In this document: one piece after another, positions 26,451-35,379 of the stretch
Layout: each line of letters begins with the position of its first letter
Position numbering within the stretch: position 1 is the first letter of the stretch
Notes under the pieces: model-generated
The model's database searches: none
Seen by the model: the letters and a program-made list of their open reading frames with translations, nothing else
Told to the model about the DNA's origin: nothing
Translations under genes and position numbers: made by a program
From: a virus
Reading direction: 5' to 3' (one strand)
IMG/VR virus record: IMGVR_UViG_3300046171_000026
Coordinates: 1-54,497 of that record
Length of the DNA: 54,497 bases

Positions 26451-29400
26451 ATGTCAGAATTATTTAACGATTTAAAACCTAAAGAAAAAAAGATTCCTGA
26501 TAATATACAGATTAATAAAAGTATGTTTAGTGATCTTATGCCATCTGAAGATAAACATCAGTATAAAATAACTGAAGAAGGTAATCGTGGAACTAATCTA
26601 ACTAATGAAGATAAGATAGAACCTGGATTATTTGATGATTTAAAACCTACAAATACAGAAGAAGATAGAGAAGATATTGATGGAGATGCAGATCTTTGGG
26701 ATAAAATTGCATTTGCTACTAAATTAGGATTTACAGATACTTATAGAGGTGTAAAACAAATTGCTAATGTAGGTAAAGAAGAAATGAAAAAAGATCAGGA
26801 AAAACTATATCAATATATGGAAAATCCTGATGGTAGTACTAACTATGCAGTTGCAGCAGCTTACTTTGGTAGTGCTATATTAGATCCTGCAGGTTGGTTA
26901 ATACCTGTAACTAAAGCAAGAACATTATATAAAGCAGCTAAGTATGGTTTTGTAAGTTCTGGTATAGCTGGAGGTTTAGGCTATGTTGACGAAAATAGTA
27001 TATTAGATAGTAGAGGTAAACAAGCTGCAGCTAGTGCAGTTGGTGGTACAATATTATCTCCAGTAATTACAGCTGTTGGTAAAAAAATAAAAGGTGAAAA
27101 AGTATTTACAAGAGAGTCTTTAGGTATACCTGGATTTGATGCACCTAGTGTTAAAACACAAGCTGACGTAGAATTACAAAAAGTTAAACTACAGAATGAA
27201 GCAGGTAAAAAAGATAGAGATGCACTTGCTAGAAAAAAAATTGAAATAGATGATCCTGAAATGTTAAAGGATATGCCATCTAATAAAACTCAAATGTTAA
27301 GAGGTCCTAGACTTTGGTTTAGAGAAAATGTAGTTAAACCATATGAAAAAAAATTTGGTAAACCTATTTTAAATTATTTAACTAATGGTGAATATGGTGC
27401 AGAAGCAGGCGGTGCAGCTACAGGTGGAATTGTAGGATATGCTTCATCTGAAAGTGATGCACCCATTACAACTAAATTTGCTAGAGCATTTACTGGTGCA
27501 TTAATAAGTGCAGGTGGTATTAAAGCTACTAGACATATTAATTTACCAACAAGAACATTTGGTAAAGGTGAAGACCAGACAGAAGAAGTAAGTGAAAGTA
27601 TAGCAGAATGGCTAGGTAGAAATTTTATTGATGGTTATGGTCTACCAAAAGAATTTAAAGCATTGCAAGCAGAAGCACAGGGATTTTCTAATCATATAGC
27701 TATGAGATTTAGTTTTATGGCACAGAAAATTAAAAATAATTTAACTGATGATGAACAAAAAATTTTACATAATTTATTACAAGGTGATACAAAAATAAAA
27801 GTTGCACCTGCAAAATTACAAGAATTGAGTAAAGATGCTAGAAAATTAATTACAGAAGTTGCACAAGAATATGTTGATGCAGGATTAATAACTAGAGAAA
27901 CTTTTACAAAAAATAAAAATATATATTTAAAAAGATCATACAGAGGTAAACTTAAAGATAGACCATTTGGAGAAGAATTAAAATTAAGAGGTGCTACTTT
28001 AAAAGTTACTAAAGATGAGTATAATAAAATATATAAAAAACAAAAAGCATATACAACTACATCTGAAGCTGTACAAAAGAAAACAGGTTTATTTGTAGAA
28101 AAAGAAGGTACTAAAAAATTAATTAAAAATCACAGAGGTTGGGAATTATTACCTAGTTCAGAAACTAATTTTAAAAAATTAAAAAAGAATGATATGGTTG
28201 AGATTAGATGGGAGTATACTAAACCTCAACGAGTTGGATTAAGTGAAATAGAAGACGCATCATATGCTATAGCTGAAACAGGTAGAGCTTTTTCAACTAC
28301 ATTAAGTCAATTTAGATTATACAAAAATATATCTAAAACAGATTATGTATTTGATTCATTAAAAAATATACCTATAGCAGAAAGAGGTAACTATAAAATG
28401 ATACCTACTACTGACATGGGTAAAACAGGTGGTAAAAAAAGATTTGGTGCACTTGCTGGTAAGTATGTACCAGAAGAAATATATAAAAATTTAGTTGCTG
28501 CTAATAAATATGCTAGAGCAGAATCTAGTGCATTTTATAAAGGGTATAGAAAATTAAATTCTGTTTGGAAAATATCTAAAACAGCATGGAATCCTACAGT
28601 ACATGTAAATAATATAATGAGTAATTTTGTATTACATGATTTAGTAGATGCAGAAATAAAATATTTACCTAAAGCATGGACAGCTTTAACAACTCATGGT
28701 AAAAAGAATAAAGCTGGTAAATTACAAAGATCAGAATTAGTAGAAACTGCAACAAAATATGGTGTATTTGATTCAGGTTTTATACAAGTTGAATTAAAAA
28801 ATATTCAAAGCGGAACTAAGTTTCCATATAAATTTGATGAAAATTTAGATACCTTTAATAACTCTGTTAATGCAGCAAAAAATATATATGAAAATGGAGT
28901 ACTAAAAAATAAGCTAGGTTTAGAAACTTTAACACAATGGTATGGTTTTGAAGATGCAGTATTTAGACTATCAGTATTTCAAGATAGACTTTCAAAAGGT
29001 TGGAGTGCAGCCGATGCAGCATTAGATGCTAGAAAATCTTTTATAGATTATAATATTGATGCACCTGCCATTAACTGGATGAGAAATACAGTTACTCCTT
29101 TTTTAGCATACACATATAGAATTATACCTATACTTGCAGAGACAGCTATTGTTAGACCATGGAAGTATGCAAAATATGCAGCACTTGGTTATGGTTTAAA
29201 TAAAATGGGTGGTATCGTAGGTGGAGGAGACGAAGAAGCAGAACGTGCAGTTATGCCAGAAAGAAAACAAGGTGAGTTTTTAAATATGGGATTTCTACCA
29301 TTTAGAAATATAAAAGTTCCAATACCTCCAGGAGAAGATGGTAAACCTTATTACATGGACTTTACTAGATTTGTTCCTGGCGGAGATATATTAGATTTAA

Positions 29401-29978
29401 ATGGTACATTACCTGGAGTTCCTGCACCTCTACAACCTTCAGGTGGATTAGCTGGTGAAATTTTATTTCCATTAGCAGGCTATGATTTGTTTCAAAGAAA
29501 AAAAATAGAAGGTCAAACAGGTATTCCTAATGAAGATTGGGCTATAAGATTAGGTGCTATTAAAGATAAATTAATGCCTAATATACCTTTTGTACCTGGA
29601 TCATACTCAAGTAAAAAATTAGAAAGAACAAGAAAAGGAATGGAGTCACCATTTAGACCAGAGCAGAGTGAGATGGTCTCTCTTGCACAGGCATTAGGAT
29701 TTAAAATAGAAAAAGCAGATCTTGATAAATTAAAAGCAGGAAAAGCATTTGAATTAAAAAGAAAACTAGATGGCTATAAAGAACAAATAAACTTGCAAAG
29801 AAAAAAATATAGAGATGGTTTAATAAGCCAAGAAACTGCACAAGTAGAAATAGAAAAGATAGCAGGTAAAATGGAAGAGTTAGCTGCTAAATATGGAGTT
29901 GCTTTTGAGAAAGCAGATTATGCAAAAAACAAAAAACCTTTTGAAGATATAAAAGGATTATTTAAAGGAAAGAATTAA
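26451..29978 (+). CDS. Large internal virion / DNA ejection protein
   Basis: The 1175-residue protein is the largest in the window. The N-terminus has three copies of a short motif: LFNDLKP (4-10), MFSDLMP (25-31) and LFDDLKP (60-66). A region with hydrophobic, Gly/Ala-rich segments follows (YAVAAAYFGSAILDPAGWLI near 132-151; GFVSSGIAGGLGYV near 166; ASAVGGTILSPVITAVG near 194). Further on are ISKTAWNPTVHVNNIMSNFV and APAINWMRNTVTPFLAYTYR. Size, place after small virion genes and membrane-like segments fit an ejectosome protein. No transglycosylase motif is seen. Confidence 0.8.
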   Translation: MSELFNDLKPKEKKIPDNIQINKSMFSDLMPSEDKHQYKITEEGNRGTNLTNEDKIEPGLFDDLKPTNTEEDREDIDGDADLWDKIAFATKLGFTDTYRGVKQIANVGKEEMKKDQEKLYQYMENPDGSTNYAVAAAYFGSAILDPAGWLIPVTKARTLYKAAKYGFVSSGIAGGLGYVDENSILDSRGKQAAASAVGGTILSPVITAVGKKIKGEKVFTRESLGIPGFDAPSVKTQADVELQKVKLQNEAGKKDRDALARKKIEIDDPEMLKDMPSNKTQMLRGPRLWFRENVVKPYEKKFGKPILNYLTNGEYGAEAGGAATGGIVGYASSESDAPITTKFARAFTGALISAGGIKATRHINLPTRTFGKGEDQTEEVSESIAEWLGRNFIDGYGLPKEFKALQAEAQGFSNHIAMRFSFMAQKIKNNLTDDEQKILHNLLQGDTKIKVAPAKLQELSKDARKLITEVAQEYVDAGLITRETFTKNKNIYLKRSYRGKLKDRPFGEELKLRGATLKVTKDEYNKIYKKQKAYTTTSEAVQKKTGLFVEKEGTKKLIKNHRGWELLPSSETNFKKLKKNDMVEIRWEYTKPQRVGLSEIEDASYAIAETGRAFSTTLSQFRLYKNISKTDYVFDSLKNIPIAERGNYKMIPTTDMGKTGGKKRFGALAGKYVPEEIYKNLVAANKYARAESSAFYKGYRKLNSVWKISKTAWNPTVHVNNIMSNFVLHDLVDAEIKYLPKAWTALTTHGKKNKAGKLQRSELVETATKYGVFDSGFIQVELKNIQSGTKFPYKFDENLDTFNNSVNAAKNIYENGVLKNKLGLETLTQWYGFEDAVFRLSVFQDRLSKGWSAADAALDARKSFIDYNIDAPAINWMRNTVTPFLAYTYRIIPILAETAIVRPWKYAKYAALGYGLNKMGGIVGGGDEEAERAVMPERKQGEFLNMGFLPFRNIKVPIPPGEDGKPYYMDFTRFVPGGDILDLNGTLPGVPAPLQPSGGLAGEILFPLAGYDLFQRKKIEGQTGIPNEDWAIRLGAIKDKLMPNIPFVPGSYSSKKLERTRKGMESPFRPEQSEMVSLAQALGFKIEKADLDKLKAGKAFELKRKLDGYKEQINLQRKKYRDGLISQETAQVEIEKIAGKMEELAAKYGVAFEKADYAKNKKPFEDIKGLFKGKN

Positions 29979-30154
29979 TGCCTAGAAAATCAGCTACAGA
30001 AGTAAAAATAGATTTCTTAGTAAGAGAAATAAAAGAACTTAGAACTGAGACTAAATGTCTAAGGGCTGACATTAACAAAGGTAAAGGAGCCGTCTGGGTA
30101 CTTGTTATAATTGCAAGTATAATAGGTGGTGTATATAATTATTTTAATACGTAA
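29978..30154 (+). CDS. Small C-terminally anchored membrane protein
   Basis: A 58-residue protein starting with a TAATG overlap. A charged coiled-coil (DFLVREIKELRTETKCLRAD) is followed by one membrane segment (VWVLVIIASIIGGVYNYF). It opens the lysis/envelope region and could be a holin partner or a spanin-like factor, but no family is recognised. Confidence 0.65.
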   Translation: MPRKSATEVKIDFLVREIKELRTETKCLRADINKGKGAVWVLVIIASIIGGVYNYFNT

Positions 30155-30166
30155 CAAGGAGATAAT

Positions 30167-30289
30167 ATGATAACTAAACTAAAACAAAAATTTTATCACG
30201 GAAGTAAGATAGAAAGCCTATGGATGAACCATAGCCACTGCGTCATTTCTGCAGTTGCAGGTTTTGTATTGGGTGCTATAATATTATAG
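30167..30289 (+). CDS. Very small membrane protein
   Basis: This 40-residue peptide starts at ATG 30167 with AAGGAG upstream. It has a basic N-terminus (MITKLKQKFYHGSKIES) and a C-terminal hydrophobic stretch (VISAVAGFVLGAIIL). It lies one base before the holin gene and is probably part of the lysis set. Confidence 0.6.
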   Translation: MITKLKQKFYHGSKIESLWMNHSHCVISAVAGFVLGAIIL

Positions 30290-30290
30290 T

Positions 30291-30683
30291 ATGGCATTCC
30301 CAATTTTATCAGCACTAAAATTAGCTGTAAATGCTGGCACTCATATCTATAAAAAGAAACAAGAAACTAAGATGCTTATGGCTGATGCTCAAGCCACGCA
30401 GGCTGCGAAGATGGCTCGTGGGGAAAGCGAATACCAAGGCAAGCTGCTTGAGGCTAGGCAATCGGACTGGAAAGACGAGTTCGTTTTGGTCGTTCTAACG
30501 CTGCCAATTTTGGTGATTGCGTATGGGGTCTTCTCGGATGATCCTGGTGCAGCTTCTAAAATAAAAGAGTTTTTCGAGCAGTTTCAACAGCTGCCGAGCT
30601 GGTTTACCAATTTATGGATACTTGTCGTGGCTAGTATTTATGGTATAAAAGGCACTCAAATATTTAAGGGTGGCAAAAAATAA
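30291..30683 (+). CDS. Holin, three transmembrane type
   Basis: A 130-residue protein. The N-terminus holds an amphipathic part (LSALKLAVNAGTHIYKKKQE), followed by a charged helix and two strong membrane segments (FVLVVLTLPILVIAYGVF and WFTNLWILVVASIYGIKGT) with a basic end FKGGKK. This matches phage holins of the 3-TM family that open the inner membrane before the endolysin acts. From about 30390 to 30610 the DNA is distinctly GC-richer than the flanks, a sign of recent transfer. Confidence 0.8.
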   Translation: MAFPILSALKLAVNAGTHIYKKKQETKMLMADAQATQAAKMARGESEYQGKLLEARQSDWKDEFVLVVLTLPILVIAYGVFSDDPGAASKIKEFFEQFQQLPSWFTNLWILVVASIYGIKGTQIFKGGKK

Positions 30684-30694
30684 TGGAGAGTAGT

Positions 30695-30763
30695 ATGAAT
30701 TACTATTTTACAGGAGTACTAATTATATTGTTTGTAGCATTTGCTATGTTAGTAGCACAGTGA
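30695..30763 (+). CDS. Tiny membrane peptide
   Basis: ATG 30695 is preceded by GGAGAG and encodes 22 residues, MNYYFTGVLIILFVAFAMLV and AQ, nearly all membrane segment. A start at 30683 would add four residues. Its TGA overlaps the GTG start of the next gene (GTGA), a strong sign of real translation. Confidence 0.55.
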   Translation: MNYYFTGVLIILFVAFAMLVAQ

Positions 30764-30972
30764 AGTTTATATTAGTACTTGCTTTATGCAGTCAGACATA
30801 TGGAAGCTGTATGCCTCCAATACAAAATAGTATTTACTATGATTCTTTTAGAGATTGTACTATGGCTGGCTATGGAGAGTCTCTTAATATATTACAAGCT
30901 TTTCCAATAAAAGAATTTGAAGATAAAAAATTATATACAAGCTTTGCTTGTACCATGCAAGGAACAACCTAA
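30760..30972 (+). CDS. Small secreted Cys-containing protein
   Basis: A 70-residue protein starting with GTG and overlapping the stop of the tiny gene before. The N-terminus is a short signal-like segment (MKFILVLALCSQTYG), and the remainder has three Cys (SCMPP, RDCTMAGY, FACTMQ) that could form disulfides outside the cytoplasm. It probably acts in the periplasm during lysis. Function unknown. Confidence 0.65.
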   Translation: MKFILVLALCSQTYGSCMPPIQNSIYYDSFRDCTMAGYGESLNILQAFPIKEFEDKKLYTSFACTMQGTT

Positions 30973-30974
30973 AT

Positions 30975-31646
30975 ATGAAATACCTCTCAATATTATTACT
31001 ATTATTATTTACCTCATCAGCAATTGCAGGATCAACACAGACTAATACATCTGGATCTAACACAGCTATCGAAGGTGGATATACATCTACTGCTACTACA
31101 ACGTATCAGTCTGGATCTAGTTCTAATAGTACAACGACTAACAGCTCTACTTCTAATGTTAAGTCAGCACCACCAAGTGCAGGTGCACCATCATACAATA
31201 GTATGACACAAGATGTTTGTGCTGTAGGTGTATCACTAGGTGTTCAAACATTTGGTATTGGTATTAGTGGTGGTAAGCATGCAATAGATAAAAATTGTGA
31301 AAGATTAAAGTTAGCTAGAATACTTAATGACTTTGGTATGAAAGTTGCAGCAGTTGCTATACTTTGTCAAGATGAAAGAGTATTTGAGTCTATGATTCAA
31401 GCAGGTACACCTTGTCCTATAGATGGTAAAATAGGTAAAGATGCTCAAGCTTTATGGTCTAAGTATGATCATGAAAGACCAGACTATACTACCTATGTTA
31501 AACGTATGGAAGATAGAAAAAAAGCTGATGAAGAAATGCAAGCAAAAATTACAGCAGAACTAGATGCTATGGATAAAGCCAAAGCTATAGAAGATGCAAA
31601 ATTAAACAATGCAAAGAAAATGAAAGAATGGAAACATCCTAGATGA
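30975..31646 (+). CDS. Exported protein with Ser/Thr-rich region, unknown
   Basis: I chose ATG 30975 (MKYLSILLLLLFTSSAIAG) because it starts a clean signal peptide with cleavage near residue 19 and AAGGAA lies upstream. A longer frame would need a TTG at 30948. After the signal comes a low-complexity Ser/Thr/Gly/Asn stretch, then a domain with three Cys (QDVCAVGVSLGVQTFGIGIS; DKNCERLK; LCQDERVF; GTPCP) and a charged helical tail. Periplasmic or outer-membrane role inferred. Length ~223 residues. Confidence 0.72.
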   Translation: MKYLSILLLLLFTSSAIAGSTQTNTSGSNTAIEGGYTSTATTTYQSGSSSNSTTTNSSTSNVKSAPPSAGAPSYNSMTQDVCAVGVSLGVQTFGIGISGGKHAIDKNCERLKLARILNDFGMKVAAVAILCQDERVFESMIQAGTPCPIDGKIGKDAQALWSKYDHERPDYTTYVKRMEDRKKADEEMQAKITAELDAMDKAKAIEDAKLNNAKKMKEWKHPR

Positions 31647-31780
31647 TAGATAGATTAATATATAAATTTTGTGGTTTTTTAGATAACTCAATAGCATTTG
31701 TAGAAACTGGTATTATTAAAATGGTAGAATGGTGCTGGCATACAAGAGTTAAGTTATTAAATAAAAAAAGAAAAAGATGA
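31643..31780 (+). CDS. Small protein with amphipathic helix
   Basis: A 45-residue peptide from ATG 31643 to TGA 31780 with four-base ATGA overlaps at both ends, which supports real translation. It reads MIDRLIYKFCGFLDNSIAF then VETGIIKMVEWCWHTRVK and a basic tail LLNKKRKR. It may associate with the membrane. Function unknown. Confidence 0.6.
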   Translation: MIDRLIYKFCGFLDNSIAFVETGIIKMVEWCWHTRVKLLNKKRKR

Positions 31781-32157
31781 ACAATAAACCATTAAACATA
31801 TCTGAATCGGCTGCTGTACAAATGCCGATGAAGACAGTTGCTAGTCTTATAGTGCTAGTAGCAATGGGTGTGTTTGCATATACAGAGCTGACTTCAAGGT
31901 TAGTATCGTTAGAGACATCAAGAGAATTATTTGAAAATGATTTACTTAAAAAATCTGAGCAAGTACCTGTAGACCAGGAGCAACATTTTTTATTAGAAGA
32001 TTTGTATAAGTCTGTAGAAAAAATGGAAGAGACTCAAGAGATGAATATGACTAATAAAGTTAATATAGAATTTTTAAGAGATCAATTAGACCAAGCATTA
32101 AGAGATATAGAAGACTTAAAAGATAAGGTAAGAGCAAACGGTAACGGAGCACATTAA
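31777..32157 (+). CDS. Single-pass membrane protein with coiled-coil (spanin-like candidate)
   Basis: A 126-residue protein with one membrane segment near 20-37 (TVASLIVLVAMGVFAYTEL) and a long periplasm-facing helix with heptads (LVSLETSRELFENDLLKK; FLRDQLDQALRDIEDLKDKV). That architecture is shared by i-spanins of lysis cassettes, and the gene sits between holin and endolysin, but no outer-membrane partner with a lipobox is obvious. Call is tentative. Confidence 0.65.
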   Translation: MNNKPLNISESAAVQMPMKTVASLIVLVAMGVFAYTELTSRLVSLETSRELFENDLLKKSEQVPVDQEQHFLLEDLYKSVEKMEETQEMNMTNKVNIEFLRDQLDQALRDIEDLKDKVRANGNGAH

Positions 32158-32372
32158 TGACAGAGTTGATCATAGCCCTACTTATGATTGTCAACGGAGA
32201 GATTAAGGAACATAGAATACAGGAATCTATGTCTGACTGTTTAAAAGGCAAACGTATTGCAACAAGAACTAATAAAAATAATAACATAAATTACACTTGC
32301 ATTAAGTCGATGGCTGAACTTGAGTCTAACATAGACGGAAGTAAATCAATTAAAAAATTAATATTAGAATGA
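32157..32372 (+). CDS. Small exported protein, unknown
   Basis: This 71-residue protein has a hydrophobic N-terminus (MTELIIALLMIVNGEIKEHR) and two Cys (SDCLKGKRIA, YTCIKSMAEL). It ends SKSIKKLILE. It is coupled to both neighbours by TAATG and ATGA overlaps. The look is of a short signal-bearing lysis-region protein. Function not known. Confidence 0.68.
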   Translation: MTELIIALLMIVNGEIKEHRIQESMSDCLKGKRIATRTNKNNNINYTCIKSMAELESNIDGSKSIKKLILE

Positions 32373-33709
32373 AATGGTTAGTTACGTTTTTAGTATTAAC
32401 CCTAGTTATTTTTGGTGCTAAAGCAGAAGAGATAACAACAGGTAATCTAATTACTAATGGTAACTTTGAAACAGGCAACTCTAATGGTTGGACTACATCT
32501 GGTGATGTACAAGTATTAAATGATTGCTGTGAGTTAAATGGTGTATCAAGTAATTATGATTTAGAATTTGGTGACAGTGGTTCTATTGAACAAGACTTTA
32601 ATTTATCCACAAATACTATAACACAAAATATGCTAGATAATGGTATTACATTAGACTCTAGTATGGATGCACAAAATGGTGAGTGTGGTGTTGTGGGATG
32701 TTGGGGTGGAAGTGGAGATGCTGATACCTTTACAAATGTATTAACTATAAAAGACTCTGATGGTAATACTCTTGCATCAAATACTACAATAAGAACTGAT
32801 GTTACAGGTATTAATGGTGCAATATTTACAGACAGATTAATATATAATGGCACAGGATCTAACGTAGGTAATATAAATATATCTGGATCTGATGCTAATG
32901 CCCCTGCTAATCTAGGTGGTCCTAATATAGATAACATTTCTGTTACTATGACCTATGATACCTCTGTATTAGATAATGATATAGTAGATGAGATTGGTGA
33001 AGTATTTGAAGATTTAGAAGACGTATTTGAATATATAGAGTTTACTCAAATAGAAGAATTATTTGAAGAATTTATACCATCTTTTGAGGAACCGCCAATG
33101 GAAGAAGAATTATTTTTTGAGCCTATGGAAATGCAAGAAGAGTTTGCCATGGAAGAAGAGTCTATAATTGAAGAAGAAATGATTGAAGAAGAGATAATAG
33201 AAGAAGAATATATAAAAGAAGAGTTTACAGAAGAAGAAGAGATAATAGAAGAAAAACCTACACAAATGGCAGAAGAACCTAATGAAAAAGAAGAAGAATC
33301 CAATAGCAAAACTACTGAGACTGCCAAAGTTAAGAATGAAAATAATACAAAACAAAAAAATATACAATCGAAAGAAACAACCAAAACTAACCTAGTAAAA
33401 ATTATGGATAAAGTAGATAAAGACATTAAAGATATATCAAAGAATTTACAAATTAAAAATATTATTAAGCTAGATGCTATGACAAGTGACCAGGCATCTC
33501 TTGATTCTTACGACATACCCTTCTACAAAAGTGAAAATATCTATATGGATCAAATACAGATACAAGATATGAGACAGTTATATACTGAAGTTAGTTTAAA
33601 CAATTACATATCTAATGATCCTGTAGTAATTATGGAAAATAAACTAAGAGATATAGAAACTAAAAAACAATTATTAATAATTGAACTAGAGGCATTAAAA
33701 AATGGATAA
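32369..33709 (+). CDS. Secreted protein with lectin-like domain and glutamate-rich region
   Basis: A 446-residue protein with a signal peptide (MKWLVTFLVLTLVIFGAKA, cleaved near 19). A beta-rich domain of ~165 residues starts NLITNGNFETGNSNGWTTSG, a pattern of carbohydrate-binding jelly-roll modules also seen in the tail adaptor insert at 11664, and has two Cys pairs (NDCCEL, GECGVVGCW). Residues about 205-310 are extremely Glu-rich with short EEE-I-EE units. The C-terminal ~120 residues are basic then helical. Secreted or surface role inferred. Confidence 0.72.
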   Translation: MKWLVTFLVLTLVIFGAKAEEITTGNLITNGNFETGNSNGWTTSGDVQVLNDCCELNGVSSNYDLEFGDSGSIEQDFNLSTNTITQNMLDNGITLDSSMDAQNGECGVVGCWGGSGDADTFTNVLTIKDSDGNTLASNTTIRTDVTGINGAIFTDRLIYNGTGSNVGNINISGSDANAPANLGGPNIDNISVTMTYDTSVLDNDIVDEIGEVFEDLEDVFEYIEFTQIEELFEEFIPSFEEPPMEEELFFEPMEMQEEFAMEEESIIEEEMIEEEIIEEEYIKEEFTEEEEIIEEKPTQMAEEPNEKEEESNSKTTETAKVKNENNTKQKNIQSKETTKTNLVKIMDKVDKDIKDISKNLQIKNIIKLDAMTSDQASLDSYDIPFYKSENIYMDQIQIQDMRQLYTEVSLNNYISNDPVVIMENKLRDIETKKQLLIIELEALKNG

Positions 33710-34028
33710 AATAAAAAATCAATTAGCAGGTGTAGCTGCATTACTTGGAGTCATTGCCGCAATAGGTGGTGGCTTTGTAAAGTATGGAGAGATTGTAACT
33801 AAATTAGATGCATTAGAAGGTGCATCAGGTGGTAAAGATTGGTCTGCAGAAATAGCTGTATTAGAAGAAAAAGTAGGTGCATTAGAAAATGCAGATACTT
33901 CACATACTCATGATACATCTCACTCTCATGACAACACTGCAGTTAAGATTCTTGAAAAAGAAATACAATTACTTAAAGTACAAATAGAAGAAATTAAAGT
34001 ATCAACATCTAACCCATTAGCAAACTAA
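33702..34028 (+). CDS. Membrane-anchored coiled-coil protein with His-rich segment
   Basis: The 108-residue protein has an N-terminal membrane segment (LAGVAALLGVIAAIGGGFV), a coiled-coil (IAVLEEKVGALENADTSHT), a striking His/Asp/Thr segment (HTHDTSHSHD) that could bind metal, and a second coiled-coil (ILEKEIQLLKVQIEEIKV). It lies immediately upstream of the zinc endolysin. A lysis helper role is inferred from place. Confidence 0.68.
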   Translation: MDKIKNQLAGVAALLGVIAAIGGGFVKYGEIVTKLDALEGASGGKDWSAEIAVLEEKVGALENADTSHTHDTSHSHDNTAVKILEKEIQLLKVQIEEIKVSTSNPLAN

Positions 34029-34477
34029 TGAAATTAAGTGGACATTTTAGTTTAGCAGAACTAACTAAATCACAAACTGCTATAAGAAAAGGTATAGATA
34101 ATCAACCTACTCTTGATCATATAGAAAATTTAACAGAACTATGTACTCACGTACTAGAACCAACACGTAGAAATTTTGGTAAACCTATGGTAATATCTTC
34201 TGGATATAGATCAGAAGAATTATGTGAGGCTATTGGCTCGTCTAAAAACAGCCAACATGCTAAAGGTGAGGCAGCAGATTTTGAAATGTTTGGTGTAGAT
34301 AATAAAGAATTAGCAAAGTACATTAAAAATAACCTAGTGTTTGATCAGCTTATACTAGAATTTTATAATCCAGATGACCCTTCAAGTGGATGGGTGCATT
34401 GCTCATATAGTAAAGAAGAAAACAGAAAACAATCATTATTATATAACGGAAAGGATTATACAGAATGGCTTACTTAA
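34028..34477 (+). CDS. Endolysin, M15-family zinc peptidase
   Basis: A 149-residue enzyme expected to cut peptide bridges of peptidoglycan to release progeny. Metal ligands are visible as H77 (SQHAKGEAADF), D84 and H124 (GWVHCSY), with E111 (LILEFY) as probable catalytic base; GYRS at 59-62 is also typical. No signal peptide is present, so it needs the holin encoded at 30291. It starts with a TAATG overlap. Confidence 0.92.
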   Translation: MKLSGHFSLAELTKSQTAIRKGIDNQPTLDHIENLTELCTHVLEPTRRNFGKPMVISSGYRSEELCEAIGSSKNSQHAKGEAADFEMFGVDNKELAKYIKNNLVFDQLILEFYNPDDPSSGWVHCSYSKEENRKQSLLYNGKDYTEWLT

Positions 34478-35121
34478 ATGCAAATATACCTGTAATAGAA
34501 TGTTATGTTAGAGGTAATTACTTAAGAGATCAAAAAGATTCACACGATAAATACTTTGAATGCGTGGTATTTGGTTTTACATCAATACCTAAACAAGTAC
34601 CACTGTTTCATTTTATGATGACAGATGGGGGTATATGGTGGAGAGCACCTATATCAGCATTTTGTAAAAAACCAGGAACAAAAGAATTACCTTTAGACGA
34701 GTTATGTTTATGGGATTCATTTAGTTACAATGTAAGTGTTACAACTTTCTATCAAATGGCAGGTTGTAAAATGAAATACATATCAAGACGTAAGGTAGAT
34801 AGAGAAGGTATTTATTTATTTACAATTGATTGGTCTGCAGGAGACTATAACGAATTAAATTATGGTTATGCAGAGAAACCAGATCAACACAAGTGTGGTC
34901 ATGTAATTGAATTAGATGATGGTAATTATGCAATACAACCCAACAATAGACTAAGGATTTTTGATCCATCAATGGCAGCAGATCCTTCAAAACCCCTTAT
35001 TAATAGACTAGTAAATACTAACATATGGTCTGTAGAAACTACATCTAAGTGGATCACTGATGAACACGAAGAAGGTAGCTACGACTATAAATATACGGAG
35101 TTAAAAGATGGCAGTAAATAA
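34465..35121 (+). CDS. Conserved phage protein, unknown
   Basis: A 218-residue soluble protein overlapping the endolysin by 13 bp. It is rich in Trp, Tyr and Cys (FECVVFGFTSIPKQVPLFHF; MTDGGIWWRAPISAFC; LDELCLWDSFSYNV) and looks like a compact beta fold with Asp-rich C-terminus. I recognise no catalytic signature. Its strict coupling to the endolysin suggests a late function. Confidence 0.7.
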   Translation: MAYLNANIPVIECYVRGNYLRDQKDSHDKYFECVVFGFTSIPKQVPLFHFMMTDGGIWWRAPISAFCKKPGTKELPLDELCLWDSFSYNVSVTTFYQMAGCKMKYISRRKVDREGIYLFTIDWSAGDYNELNYGYAEKPDQHKCGHVIELDDGNYAIQPNNRLRIFDPSMAADPSKPLINRLVNTNIWSVETTSKWITDEHEEGSYDYKYTELKDGSK

Positions 35122-35278
35122 AGCAGGAAACTATACTAAACCTGGAATGAGAAAACAAATCTTTAATAGGATAAAAGCAGCTAATACTCATGGTACAGCT
35201 GCAGGTAAGTGGTCGGCTAGAAAAGCACAAGCACTAGCTAAAGCTTATAAGAAAGCAGGCGGTGGGTACAAATCGTGA
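35108..35278 (+). CDS. Small basic protein
   Basis: A 56-residue, Lys/Ala-rich peptide (MAVNKAGNYTKPGMRKQIFN; SARKAQALAKAYKKAGGGY). It overlaps the gene before by 14 bp and is the first of seven small, mostly basic genes up to 36433. The ATG has AAAAGATGG context and no ideal ribosome binding site. DNA binding is plausible. Confidence 0.65.
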   Translation: MAVNKAGNYTKPGMRKQIFNRIKAANTHGTAAGKWSARKAQALAKAYKKAGGGYKS

Positions 35279-35379
35279 TAAACTTTATTAAAAAAGTTTT
35301 GGGTATAAGTGATCTAGAATATAAAATTAGATTACTTGAAAGAAAAAATTATTGGAGAGAGAAATACAAACATGGCTAG
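35275..35379 (+). CDS. Very small charged protein
   Basis: A 34-residue peptide starting at GTG 35275, which overlaps the stop before it (GTGA), and ending at TAG 35377-35379, overlapping the next start. It reads MINFIKKVLGISDLEYKIRL then LERKNYWREKYKHG, a basic amphipathic helix. Supported only by the coupled overlaps. Confidence 0.45.
   Translation: MINFIKKVLGISDLEYKIRLLERKNYWREKYKHG

Noticed and set aside
33046-33426. Minus-strand Ser-rich frames of 126 and 85 residues
   Set aside because: They are the complement of the GAA-rich glutamate tract of the secreted protein and have no gene features.
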